From the NCBI GenBank assembly GCA_963742585.1, contig CAVUMI010000009.1:310001-374000 (forward strand): DNA of 64,000 nucleotides, given 5' to 3'. Below are positions 51,560 through 60,040 of this stretch, one piece after another. Position 1 is the first letter of the stretch. Each line of letters begins with the position of its first letter. A program made the translations under genes and the position numbers. The notes beneath the pieces were generated by a model. That model searched no databases. It worked only from the letters and a program-made list of their open reading frames with translations, and had not been told where the DNA came from. The stretch is from JACDEA01 sp963742585 (GTDB lineage: Bacteria; Actinomycetota; Acidimicrobiia; Acidimicrobiales; JACDEA01).

Positions 51560-52462
51560 GAGAGGAAGTCGAGCGTGAGATCGGCGACACCGCGGGGGTC
51601 TTCGATGTGAATGAAGTGGCCAGTGTCCGCGAACACCTCGAGCCGCGCGCCGAGGGGCAGGTAGGGCCTGATCATCTCGGGCGTCGCGCCCCACCCCATG
51701 ACTTCGGGCTGAAGCCCCATCATGCCGAGCATCGGCGCGCTGAAGACCGGGGAGCCGCTCGAGCGACCAGCTCGGGCGCCACGGGCCGAATCCACCTGGC
51801 CGGAGTGCGGGGTCGATCTTCCATCGCCAGCCGTCGGCGTCCTCGCGGCCGCCAATGCTGACGAGGTAGCGCAGCCAGTCCATCGGCAGGCGCGGGTTCA
51901 TCCGGGCCCGCCGTGCGGCCAGCCCGTCGAGCGTGTCGGGCTTGCGCTCGTTGGTAGCGGCGCGGCGCCGGTGGTCGAGCCAACCGCTGATCTCGCGCCC
52001 CAGCAGGCGGGTGCGCTGATGGTCGGCCACGTCCGGGTCGAGTCGCGGCGAGGGGAGCCCGTCGATGACGACGAAGTGGCTGACGCGGTGCGGGCAGGAC
52101 TCGGCGAGCTGCAGCATGATGCCGCCGCCCTTCGAGTGGCCGACGAACGGGATCGGCGTATCGGCGACGGTGTCGAGGACTGCGAGAGCGTCGCGCACGT
52201 CGGCCGACCACGCGTAGAGCGCAGCGTGTTCCGAGTCGCCGCACCCGCGCGCGTCCCAACTCACCACGCGCCACCCGCCGTCAGCGAGCAGCGGCGCGAA
52301 GCCGTCGAAGGTGCCGGCGAAGTCGAAGCCGCCGTGCGCGAGCAAGAGCGGCGGCGCATCCTCCGCGCCCCACTCGTAGACCGCAAGAGCGAGCCCGAAC
52401 GCATCGACGGTTCGTGATCGAGCCGGACGCCGCGCGCCCGGGTAGGTAACGGTCTCGCTCAC
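51556..52462 (-). pseudogene. Alpha/beta hydrolase, frameshifted
   Basis: About 300 residues. From GTG 52462 the frame has LAVYEWGAEDAPPLLLAHGG, VVSWDARGCGDSEHAALY, the nucleophile elbow PFVGHSKGGGIMLQ (GHSKG) and a lid region. Near 51760 it breaks and the other frame resumes with VFSAPMLGMMGLQPEVMGWG and the C-terminal His region FADTGHFIHIEDPRGVADLT to TGA 51556. All catalytic residues are present once joined, so it probably works if the shift is an error. Its start lies within the first copy of a 68-bp tandem repeat; GTG 52501 is an alternative start. Confidence 0.78.
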
Positions 52463-52670
52463 GGGTCCACCGCCGTCTCGGCGGCGGCCCTCGTCTGCCA
52501 CATTGGTTCGCTCGCCGAGGCTTCGCTCACGGGTCCACCGCCGTCTCGGCGGCGGCCCTCGTCTGCCACATTGGTTCGCTCGCCGAGGCTTCGCTCACGG
52601 GTCCACCGCCGTCTCGGCGGCGGCCCTCGTCTGCCACATTGGTTCGCTCGCCGAGGCTTCGCTCACGGGT
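52455..52670. repeat. 68-bp tandem repeat, three copies plus 12 bp
   Basis: TCGCTCACGGGT recurs at 52455, 52523, 52591 and 52659, and the intervening sequence is identical. Each unit contains CCGCCGtctCGGCGG, able to form a hairpin. On the minus strand each unit encodes a 14-codon frame MWQTRAAAETAVDP followed by TGA that overlaps GTGA; in the unit nearest the gene this GTG is the hydrolase start. Identity suggests recent duplication. Confidence 0.95.
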
Positions 52671-52676
52671 CGGCGC

Positions 52677-53141
52677 TCAGCGAACGGTGAGTTCGCCTGT
52701 CATGGTCGGGTGCACGTCGCAGAGGAACTTGTACGTGCCGGCCTTGTCCACCTTGATCTTGAGCGTGTCCTTCTCCGGGCCGTTCTTGGTCTCGGTCTTG
52801 AAGTCCTTGGGCGTCTCGAAGTGAATGTTGTGGGGGACGGCGGCGTCGACGTTGTCGAAGATGATCTCCACTTCCTCGTGGATGGGAATGGTGATCTTCG
52901 ACGGATCGAACGCAAGGTTCTTGCCCACGATCGTGAACTTCGTCTTCATCTCGGCGTCGTGGGTGTTCGCCGTTCCACCGTCAGCGGTGGTGTCGGAACC
53001 CTTGCTCGCTTCGGTCGTGGTAGTGGCTTCCGTGGGCGGCGTGGTCTGGTCGGCGCCGCTCCTCTGGTCGTCCCCGCCGCACGCGCTCAGGAAAAGCGCG
53101 GCGAGGGTGATAGCGACGGCTATTCGGCGACGGCTGTGCAC
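52677..53141 (-). CDS. Cupredoxin-domain lipoprotein
   Basis: A 154-residue exported protein. The leader AVAITLAALFLSACGG ends in a lipobox. A Thr/Ser/Glu-rich linker of about 35 residues precedes a plastocyanin-like domain: FDPSKITIPIHEEVEIIFDN, VPHNIHFETPKDFKTET and GTYKFLCDVHPTMTGELTV. The likely type I copper ligands are His in PHNIH, then Cys, His and Met in CDVHPTM. It would carry electrons at the cell surface. No partner oxidase is adjacent. Confidence 0.9.
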   Translation of the reverse strand: MHSRRRIAVAITLAALFLSACGGDDQRSGADQTTPPTEATTTTEASKGSDTTADGGTANTHDAEMKTKFTIVGKNLAFDPSKITIPIHEEVEIIFDNVDAAVPHNIHFETPKDFKTETKNGPEKDTLKIKVDKAGTYKFLCDVHPTMTGELTVR

Positions 53142-53295
53142 GGCTCGATCCTCCAGTAGTCCCTTTGAGGCTTCTTCCTACCTGACGCGGACGGCTTTGC
53201 GGTAATCCGGTCACCACCCCTCCGTCGGCCGGATGAGCCCGGAATCAGCCGCCGAGAGGACGCTCGCGCAGGGTCGCGTCGTTACGCTCTTGCCT

Positions 53296-53937
53296 ATGAC
53301 GGCTCCGGTGCCGACAACCGACGACCGTCCGCTCTCCTCCCGATCATCGCTCAACACGCGCCTCCTCGGCGGCCTCCTCCTGGTGTTCGGATCGGGGTGG
53401 ATGCTCAAGCAGGCGGGCTTCATCGACATCCCGTGGTCGGCCGTCGTGTCGATCGTGCTCATCGCTCTCGGCCTCGCCCTCGTCGTGACGGCTCGGAGCC
53501 GCGCCCGCACGGTGCCGCTCGTTGTGCTCGGGGCGATTCTCACGGTCGGGTTGGCGGTTGGCTCCAGCGATCTCGGCGTCAGCGGTGGGTTCGGTGAACG
53601 CGTATTGCGCCCCACCGTGATTACTGGTTCCGAGCGGTACCGGCTCTCAGCCGGCGAGCTGCAGGTCGATCTCCGCCAGGTCGACTTTTCGCCCGAACGT
53701 ACGACAACCGTGCGGGCCGACATCGGCGTCGGCCGGATGCTGGTACGGGTGCCGGACGGTGTCGGGGTGCGGGTGGATGTCGACATCAGGTTCGGCAGTG
53801 CCACCGTCTTCGGCGAGCAACTCGACATCCACGGGAACGCGCGCGACACCGTAGAGACCGACGGGTATGACCAAGCCGAGCGGCGCGTACATCTCGTGCT
53901 CCACGCCGGACTGGGCCAGATCGACGTCGACCGGTGA
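53296..53937 (+). CDS. LiaF-like membrane protein (envelope stress)
   Basis: A 213-residue protein from ATG 53296 (an earlier in-frame start at 53233 is less likely). Two hydrophobic helices (NTRLLGGLLLVFGSGWMLKQ; VVSIVLIALGLALVVTARSR) are followed by a third region and a beta-rich C-terminal domain with QVDLRQVDFSPERTTTVRAD, IGVGRMLVRVPDGVGVRVDV and VHLVLHAGLGQIDVDR, as in LiaF/DUF2154-type C-termini. Its stop overlaps the histidine kinase start by 4 bp (GTGA). LiaF normally restrains a LiaS/LiaR-type kinase and regulator pair, exactly what follows. Confidence 0.82.
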   Translation: MTAPVPTTDDRPLSSRSSLNTRLLGGLLLVFGSGWMLKQAGFIDIPWSAVVSIVLIALGLALVVTARSRARTVPLVVLGAILTVGLAVGSSDLGVSGGFGERVLRPTVITGSERYRLSAGELQVDLRQVDFSPERTTTVRADIGVGRMLVRVPDGVGVRVDVDIRFGSATVFGEQLDIHGNARDTVETDGYDQAERRVHLVLHAGLGQIDVDR

Positions 53938-54866
53938 GCGCCACGGTCCACACCTATGAATACGGCCGGCTGCGGTTCATGGCCGGCGTCATCTACACCG
54001 CCGCCGGCGTCAGCTTCTTCCTCCAGAGCCTCGGTGCGTGGACGGTCAACCTCGTCTTCCTGTGGCCTCTGGCGCTCATCGCGTTCGGGGCGTCGGTGCT
54101 GTTGGGCCGGGCCAAACGGATCCAGGTCGAGGAGACGCGGACGGGGCAGTTGACGGTGGCTGAAGAGCGGGTCCGCATCGCCCGCGAGCTTCATGACATC
54201 GTGGCCCATAGCGTGACGCTGATGACTGTCCAGGTAGCGGCCGCCCGGCGTGTCGCCAAGACCAAGCCCGACGCCGCAGAGCATGCGTTGGCCGCCGCCG
54301 AGGAGACCGGGCGTCAGAGCCTCGTCGAGCTGCGCCGGATCGTGGCGATCCTCCGTTCCGCTGACGCGTCCATCGAGGCGGCCAGCCCTCGCGAGCAGGC
54401 GGCGACCAACGGGGATGACCCCACCGTTGCCGATCCGCTGCCCGGCTTGGTCGACCTGGATCGGCTGATCGAAGGCTTCCGCGACGCCGGCCTCGCGGTG
54501 GAGTTCGAGGTCACCGGTGACGAGCCCGACGCATCGGCGAGTGTCGGCCTGGCGATCTATCGCGTCGTGCAGGAGGCGCTCACCAATGTCGTGCGGCACG
54601 CGGGTGAAACTGCGGCCAAGGTTTCGATCCTGTACGCACCGGACGCGATCAACGTCTGGGTGGAGGACAACGGTAAGAGGCTCGCCGGCCCGGCGGCGCG
54701 GTCGGCGGGCCGGCCCAGCGATGGGCACGGCCTCGTCGGCATGCGCGAGCGCGTGGTCGCCGCCGGCGGGCTGCTCGAGGTCGGCCCCAAAGTCGGGGGC
54801 GCGGGATGGCAGGTGCACGCGCGCGTCCCCGTCGTCGAGGAACTACGGCCGGTGGGCGGCGAATGA
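53934..54866 (+). CDS. NarL-type sensor histidine kinase (LiaS-like)
   Basis: A 310-residue membrane kinase. One or two short hydrophobic helices (FMAGVIYTAAGVSFFLQSLG; TVNLVFLWPLALIAFGASVL) precede the HisKA_3 helix RIARELHDIVAHSVTLMTVQ with the phospho-accepting His. An HATPase domain has VQEALTNVVRHAGETAAKVS, WVEDNGKRLAG and DGHGLVGMRERV. There is no large external sensor, as in intramembrane-sensing kinases of LiaS type. GTGA overlaps the LiaF-like gene and ATGA the regulator, so the trio is tightly coupled. Confidence 0.9.
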   Translation: MSATVHTYEYGRLRFMAGVIYTAAGVSFFLQSLGAWTVNLVFLWPLALIAFGASVLLGRAKRIQVEETRTGQLTVAEERVRIARELHDIVAHSVTLMTVQVAAARRVAKTKPDAAEHALAAAEETGRQSLVELRRIVAILRSADASIEAASPREQAATNGDDPTVADPLPGLVDLDRLIEGFRDAGLAVEFEVTGDEPDASASVGLAIYRVVQEALTNVVRHAGETAAKVSILYAPDAINVWVEDNGKRLAGPAARSAGRPSDGHGLVGMRERVVAAGGLLEVGPKVGGAGWQVHARVPVVEELRPVGGE

Positions 54867-55522
54867 CCGACGAGATCCGGGTGCTCGTCGTTGACGACCA
54901 GGCCCTCATCCGCTCCGGGTTTCGCTTGATCCTGGAGTCCGAGGACGACATCAAAGTGGTCGGCGAGGCCGGTGACGGCGAGGTGGCCATAACCGAGGCG
55001 GCCCGTCTCAAGCCCGACGTCGTCCTCATGGACGTGCGCATGCCCCGGCTCGACGGCGTAGAAGCCACGCGGAAGCTTGCGGCGATTGGCGAGACACGTG
55101 TGCTGATCCTGACCACGTTCGACCTCGACGAGTACCTGTTCGAGGCGGTGCGCGCCGGCGCGTCGGGCTTCTTGCTCAAGGACGTCCCGCCCGACGAGTT
55201 AGTCGCCGCGGTGCGGGCGGTGGCCCGCGGGGAGGCGTTGATCGAGCCGAGAATGACCCGGCGGCTCCTATCCGAGTTCGCCCGCCAGCCGCGGGCGGTC
55301 ACCGGCAGGTCGCCGGATGCCCTCGCCGACCTGACGCCCCGCGAGCTCGAGGTGTTCGGGGCCATGGCCCGCGGACTGTCGAATTCCGAGATCGGCGAGT
55401 CGCTCTATATCAGCGAAACCACCGTGAAGTCCCACGTGGGCCACATCCTCATGAAGCTGAACCTGCGTGACCGCATTCAGGCCGTGGTGCTGGCCTACGA
55501 ATCCGGTCTCCTCCCGAAGTAG
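54863..55522 (+). CDS. NarL/LuxR-family response regulator (LiaR-like)
   Basis: A 219-residue regulator from ATG 54863. The receiver domain (residues about 1-120) has VLVVDDQALIRSGFRLILES and phospho-Asp in PDVVLMDVRMPRLDGVEATR, with TTFD and K in FLLKDVPPDE. The LuxR HTH follows: LADLTPRELEVFGAMARGLS, NSEIGESLYISETTVKSHVG, HILMKLNLRDR. It would be phosphorylated by the upstream kinase and control envelope genes, possibly including the next two. Confidence 0.93.
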   Translation: MTDEIRVLVVDDQALIRSGFRLILESEDDIKVVGEAGDGEVAITEAARLKPDVVLMDVRMPRLDGVEATRKLAAIGETRVLILTTFDLDEYLFEAVRAGASGFLLKDVPPDELVAAVRAVARGEALIEPRMTRRLLSEFARQPRAVTGRSPDALADLTPRELEVFGAMARGLSNSEIGESLYISETTVKSHVGHILMKLNLRDRIQAVVLAYESGLLPK

Positions 55523-55583
55523 GACGCGCCAATCGTCGCTGGAGGCGACGACAACCGCCCGCGTGGCCCGTACCGTGCCTTAT

Positions 55584-56339
55584 GTGACGTGGGACGACGG
55601 CGACGACGCGCCGACTGGGCGCTCGACTGGCACCGTCGACCGACCCATTCCATTCGTTCCCGTCCTTCTCATCGCGATCGGCGCCGCCGCGCTCGTGCAC
55701 CAGCTGATCGGCCGCGGCGGCAGCGTGTTCTGGCTCACGATCGGGCTGTACTTCATGGCCCGGGCCCGGCGCGGGGGAGGCCATTACCCGCTCCTGGTTG
55801 TCGGTGCGGTCATGACCGGCTCGGGAATCGGCCATCTCGCCGGCGACATTGTCCATACCGGCGCCAGCGAGTCGCTCGGATCCTTCGGCACCGCGGGCGG
55901 TTTCTTCTGGCTCTACAACACCGATCGGGGCCGTTCGAGCTGGGCCATCATTCCCGCCGCCATCCTCGGCCTGATCGGCGTGGGCGAGCTGGGTTTCCAT
56001 CTCACCGACCTCATGGAGGACGGCGGTACTGGCTGGCTCCTTCCCGCGGGCGTGGTGGTGGCCGGCATCTTGCTGCTCGGCGCTCACCGCTTGCCCGGCG
56101 CCATCCGCCTTGCCGGCCTTGTCTTCGTCGGTGCCGCCGCGCTCTCGCTGGTGACCAATGACTCCCGATCGTCCGATCGCCGCGTACGGACCGTGACAAC
56201 GGGCCGGGCGCTCACGAGCAGCGCAGCGCTCTCGGACATCAACGGGCGGACCGTCTGGTTGACCACTGGTAGCGGCGACGTGACTGTCGAAACCGGCGAA
56301 GTGGGCGTCGCGGCGCGGCCGGAACGTAAAGGTGAATAG
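55584..56339 (+). CDS. Membrane protein with beta-repeat C-terminus
   Basis: A 251-residue protein starting at GTG 55584. Five to six hydrophobic helices (VPVLLIAIGAAALVHQLIGR, FWLTIGLYFMARARRGGGHY, PLLVVGAVMTGSGIGHLAGD and others) are followed by a beta-rich end ALSDINGRTVWLTTGSGDVT. The frame stops at 56339, yet the same Gly-Ser-Gly-Asp repeat theme continues in the overlapping downstream gene. A single shift near 56300 would join the two into one LiaF/DUF4097-like protein. It is probably part of the envelope-stress operon. Confidence 0.75.
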   Translation: MTWDDGDDAPTGRSTGTVDRPIPFVPVLLIAIGAAALVHQLIGRGGSVFWLTIGLYFMARARRGGGHYPLLVVGAVMTGSGIGHLAGDIVHTGASESLGSFGTAGGFFWLYNTDRGRSSWAIIPAAILGLIGVGELGFHLTDLMEDGGTGWLLPAGVVVAGILLLGAHRLPGAIRLAGLVFVGAAALSLVTNDSRSSDRRVRTVTTGRALTSSAALSDINGRTVWLTTGSGDVTVETGEVGVAARPERKGE

Positions 56340-56811
56340 GTCCGCTGACAGGGTGACCATCACGGTTTCGTCGCGAGACGTCGAGCTCACCCTCCCAGCG
56401 GGTACGAAGCTCCACGTTGAAACGGGCTCGGGCGATCTGGACGTCGACGTGACGAGCCCCGACCTTTATCTCAGGACCGGTAACGGTGACATCGACGTTC
56501 TGCAGCCGGCGAAAAAACTCACCGCCGAAACCGGGAGCGGTGATATCAAGGCTCGGCTGGCCCGTCTGGGTGAGAGCGACAAGAGCAGGTTGGTCACGGG
56601 TAACGGCGATGTCGATGTGGAGGTACTCGGCGATCCGACGGTCGCCGCTCACACCGGGAACGGCGACCTCTCTACGACAGGCTTTGACAAAGACGACGAC
56701 GATGACAGCGATTCGTTCGCCCACACCGGCAGCGATGGAACGGTCACCGTGACCTCGGGCAACGGCGATGTCAGCATCTCGCGCCGCGAGGACGGGGCCC
56801 CGCTCCGCTAG
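56332..56811 (+). CDS. DUF4097-like beta-repeat protein
   Basis: A 159-residue beta-helix-like protein. Repeats of about 16-18 residues have a Gly-Asp turn: VETGSGDLDVDV, LRTGNGDIDVLQ, AETGSGDIKARL, LVTGNGDVDVEV, AHTGNGDLSTTG and VTSGNGDVSISR. Such DUF4097/LiaX-type repeats are surface-exposed or periplasmic. No signal peptide is visible, supporting the idea that it is the C-terminal part of the preceding membrane protein separated by a frameshift; the 8-bp overlap would be the shift site. Confidence 0.72.
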   Translation: MNRSADRVTITVSSRDVELTLPAGTKLHVETGSGDLDVDVTSPDLYLRTGNGDIDVLQPAKKLTAETGSGDIKARLARLGESDKSRLVTGNGDVDVEVLGDPTVAAHTGNGDLSTTGFDKDDDDDSDSFAHTGSDGTVTVTSGNGDVSISRREDGAPLR

Positions 56812-56814
56812 CGG

Positions 56815-57447
56815 TCAGCCCATCGAGGTGCCGATGTGCTTGTCGAGCCAGGCGTTGAGCGGCTTGGCAGCAACGAAGACATCGACGATGCGCTTCTTCG
56901 CCTGCGCGGTGCCGAGCCAACCGGCGACCGGCCACTGCTTCCACGTGATCAGACCCTTCTGCCGCAGCAGCTCGATGCGGGGATGGTCCTTCGGATACCC
57001 CTTGGGCGCGGTCTTGAGCGCCGCGTGGCCGGTGACGTCGAGGCCGGCTTTGCGCACGGTGTCGACGAGCTTCTCGAGCTGGCTCCCCGTCGTGTTGTCG
57101 GCCACTGCGGCGCGGTAGCGCTCGAGCTGATCGGGCGCGGGCATGTAGTACCCGCTTCCGACACCCAAGCCGTCGCTGGATAGGGAGATGTAGCCGCCGC
57201 TGGCGACGGTCGCGGCGATGTTGGTCTTGTAGGGCGACTTGTCAGCGCTGAACCGGACGTCGCGATACGGCCGGAAGATTTTGCCTTCGCCGAAGGTGGG
57301 GGCCAACTCGCGCAGCAACTCCTCCATGGGTCCGCGAACGAGCGTCTCGTAGTCCGCCTTGTGATCCAGCCAATACGCCTTCGAGTTGTCCGCCTCGAGC
57401 CCTTCGAAGAAATCGATCGCCTCGGCCGGCCAGCCCTTGAATGCCAT
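56815..57447 (-). CDS. DUF2461 (TIGR02453) family protein
   Basis: A 210-residue cytoplasmic protein from ATG 57447. FKGWPAEAIDFFEGLEADNS, WLDHKADYETLVRGPMEELL, FRPYRDVRFSADKSPYKTNI and GYYMPAPDQLERYRAAVADN are the family's conserved blocks. Members of DUF2461 occur widely; function is unknown. The cupin gene lies 8 bp upstream on the same strand, so they form an operon. It is convergent with the preceding beta-repeat gene, 3 bp apart. Confidence 0.88.
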   Translation of the reverse strand: MAFKGWPAEAIDFFEGLEADNSKAYWLDHKADYETLVRGPMEELLRELAPTFGEGKIFRPYRDVRFSADKSPYKTNIAATVASGGYISLSSDGLGVGSGYYMPAPDQLERYRAAVADNTTGSQLEKLVDTVRKAGLDVTGHAALKTAPKGYPKDHPRIELLRQKGLITWKQWPVAGWLGTAQAKKRIVDVFVAAKPLNAWLDKHIGTSMG

Positions 57448-57455
57448 GGTGGCTC

Positions 57456-57833
57456 CTAGTCCTCGATGTACACGGTGACCGCGTCCGGGCAGTTGCGACA
57501 CACGACTACCGCGAGCTCCTCAGTGTCCGACGCGTTCTCCTCCACGTGGATCTCACCGGCGGGGATGTGCACAAAGTCGCCGACGGAAGCTTCGAGTCCG
57601 TGTTCTACGCCCGTCGGACCCCACGTGAAGCGGGCGTGCCCCGCCAGCACGTATATGGCGGTCTCGCATGGACCGTGATGGTGGCGACGGGTTGACCCGC
57701 CCGGCGCGGTCGTGACCACCGCCGCATAAATGCCCTCACTACCCACTGTCGCCCGGCTGATCGCTACCGCCCGCTCCATGTCGCCACCGTGGGTCGGGGT
57801 AGGGACCCTGTCGCTGGCGCCGACGCGTCGCAT
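57456..57833 (-). CDS. Cupin-domain protein
   Basis: A 125-residue single cupin from ATG 57833 (an earlier ATG at 57926 adds a Trp/Arg-rich extension without family match). TTAPGGSTRRHHHGPCETAI is the metal-binding motif 1 (three His, then Glu), and GDFVHIPAGEIHVEENASDT motif 2 with His. An Asn-Cys-Pro near the C-terminus (VVVCRNCPDAV) gives two Cys that might bind metal. Function unknown. It precedes the DUF2461 gene and is divergent from the Liv permease. Confidence 0.85.
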   Translation of the reverse strand: MRRVGASDRVPTPTHGGDMERAVAISRATVGSEGIYAAVVTTAPGGSTRRHHHGPCETAIYVLAGHARFTWGPTGVEHGLEASVGDFVHIPAGEIHVEENASDTEELAVVVCRNCPDAVTVYIED

Positions 57834-57880
57834 GCGGCGAGGTTTACCATGACGCCAGCGCCAAGACAGCTGGGGGCCGC

Positions 57881-60040
57881 TTGAGCCAATCAGGGAGTAC
57901 GTGGGAACGCACCGTGACCAACCCACACGCCCGCAACGTGGCCTACACGATCGCCGGGCTCTTCTTCTTCTACCTGGTGCAGCAGTGGTTCTGGCCGGCG
58001 CCGATCGGCGTACTGCTCCAGGGTTTGGTCATCGGCGGGCTGACCGCCCTGATCGCGTTCGGGATCGTGTTGGTCTACCGGGCCAACCGCATCATCAATC
58101 TGGCGCAGGGTGATCTCGGCGGGCTTCCCGCCTCTCTTGCGGTGCTCCTGATTCTCGATACCGGGCTGCCGTACTTCCTCGGCTTCGGCGTCGGGTTGGC
58201 AGCGGCCATCGCCCTGGGGGCCCTGGTCGAGTTCGTCTTCATCAGGCGGTTCTTCAAGGCGCCCCGGCTCATCCTCACGGTCGTGACGATCGGGGTGTCA
58301 CAGATCCTCGCCGGCGCGGCGACCGCACTGCCCAGGGCGTTCGGGCTCACGACACCGCCGCAGAACTTCCCGTCGCCGTTCAGCTTCAGCTTCACAGTCG
58401 GCAACGTCGTCTTCCACGGCAATCAGGTGATCGCGATGATCGCGATCCCGGTCGTCATCGTCGCCCTGGTCGCGTTCTTCCGCTACACCAACGTCGGCAT
58501 CGCGATCAGGGCCAGCGCGGACAGCGCCGATCGCGCCGCCCTGCTCGGCGTTCCGGTCAAGCGCATCCAGACCGTCGTCTGGGTCGTGGCCACTGTGCTG
58601 GCCTTCATCGCCGTCTTTCTGCGCGCCGGCATCGTCGGTCTGCCGCTCGGCAGCGTGTTGGGACCGACGATCCTCGTACGCGCGCTCGCTGCCGCCGTCG
58701 TGGGGCGCATGGAACGGCTACCCACGATCCTTTTCGCTTCGTTCGGCCTCGGGGTACTCGAGGCGGCGATCAAGTATTCGACCGGGCGACCGAAGCTCAT
58801 CGATCCGATCGTGTTCCTCATCATCATCGGGGCGCTCCTGCTCCAGCGGCGGCGTTCGGGCGGTCGAGTCGAGGACGACCAGACGTCGACCTGGCAAGCG
58901 GCGCGCGAGGTCCGTCCGATCCCGCGCGAGCTGGCCGGAGCGCCGGAGGTGCGTTGGGGCGCGCGCCTGTTCGGCGGCGTGCTGTTGCTGGCGCTGGTGC
59001 TGCTGCCCACCTACTTCAACGTCGGCCGCACGCACCTCGCGTCGGTCGTCATCATCTTCGCCATTGTCGGTCTCTCGCTGGTGGTTCTCACCGGTTGGGC
59101 CGGTCAGGTGAGCCTGGGCCAGGTCGCGTTCGTCGGCATTGGTGCCGCGGTCGGCGGCTACGTGACGGCCGACCGCGGGTGGGATCTGTCCCTCGCGCTC
59201 CTCATTGCCGGACTGGCGGGGGCGGCCGCCGCGCTGGTCATCGGGCTGCCGGCGCTGCGAATACCCGGGTTGTTCCTTGCGGTGGTCACGCTGTCGTTCG
59301 CGCTGGCGACGTCGTCCTACCTGCTGGATGCTGACTTCATCCACTGGGTGCCGGCCCGCCTGGCCATCGAGCGGACGCCGTTGTTCGGTCGTATCGAAGT
59401 CGACACCGCGGCGCGCTTCTACGAATTGTGCGTGGCCTGTCTGCTGTTGACGATCGCCGCGGTGCGGGGCATCCGGCGTAGCCGCGCCGGCCGGGTGCTC
59501 ATCGGCGTGCGCGAGAACCCGCGCGCCGCCCAGTCCTACGGCGTCAACGTCACCGCGGTGAAGCTCACCGCGTTCGCCGTGTCGGGGTTCATCGCCGCCG
59601 TGGCCGGCGCCCTTTTCGTCCACCTGCAGAGCGACCTGACGCCAACTGCCTACGGCGTCGACGCCAGCAGACGCGCGTTCATCATGGTGGTCATCGGCGG
59701 GCTCGGCTCCGTACCGGGCGCCATCCTGGGTGCCACGTTCATCCAGGGTGTCGACTACTTCCGCAGCCTGTTCCCTGAAGTGGTGCGGCCCTACCTGCAG
59801 TTCCTCACGAGCGGCATCGGTCTGATCTTCGTGCTCCTCCTGCTCCCCGGCGGGTTTAGCCAGATCTACTACTCCGGTCGCGATCGCTTCTTGCGGCACG
59901 TCGCGCGCCGACGCGGGATCCATGTGCCGAGCTTGGTAGCGGACCGCCGCATCGAACTTCCCGAGGATGCGCTGCCGGACGACGACGCGCTCGCCGCGGG
60001 CCTCAGCCGGGCGGTCGACCAGCTGGAGCCCAGCGCGTGA
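57881..60040 (+). CDS. Fused LivH-LivM ABC permease (second system)
   Basis: A 719-residue permease. The LivH half carries LVYRANRIINLAQGDLGGLP near residue 70 and the LivM half VVLTGWAGQVSLGQVAFVGI near residue 400, with SRAGRVLIGVRENPRAAQSY as the EAA-type loop near 540 and GGLGSVPGAILGATFIQGVD. About 18 helices are expected. The C-terminal tail of about 55 residues is charged and cytoplasmic. TTG 57881 is the likely start; an earlier one is blocked by lack of frame. GTGA joins it to the next gene, which encodes its ATPases. Confidence 0.92.
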   Translation: MSQSGSTWERTVTNPHARNVAYTIAGLFFFYLVQQWFWPAPIGVLLQGLVIGGLTALIAFGIVLVYRANRIINLAQGDLGGLPASLAVLLILDTGLPYFLGFGVGLAAAIALGALVEFVFIRRFFKAPRLILTVVTIGVSQILAGAATALPRAFGLTTPPQNFPSPFSFSFTVGNVVFHGNQVIAMIAIPVVIVALVAFFRYTNVGIAIRASADSADRAALLGVPVKRIQTVVWVVATVLAFIAVFLRAGIVGLPLGSVLGPTILVRALAAAVVGRMERLPTILFASFGLGVLEAAIKYSTGRPKLIDPIVFLIIIGALLLQRRRSGGRVEDDQTSTWQAAREVRPIPRELAGAPEVRWGARLFGGVLLLALVLLPTYFNVGRTHLASVVIIFAIVGLSLVVLTGWAGQVSLGQVAFVGIGAAVGGYVTADRGWDLSLALLIAGLAGAAAALVIGLPALRIPGLFLAVVTLSFALATSSYLLDADFIHWVPARLAIERTPLFGRIEVDTAARFYELCVACLLLTIAAVRGIRRSRAGRVLIGVRENPRAAQSYGVNVTAVKLTAFAVSGFIAAVAGALFVHLQSDLTPTAYGVDASRRAFIMVVIGGLGSVPGAILGATFIQGVDYFRSLFPEVVRPYLQFLTSGIGLIFVLLLLPGGFSQIYYSGRDRFLRHVARRRGIHVPSLVADRRIELPEDALPDDDALAAGLSRAVDQLEPSA

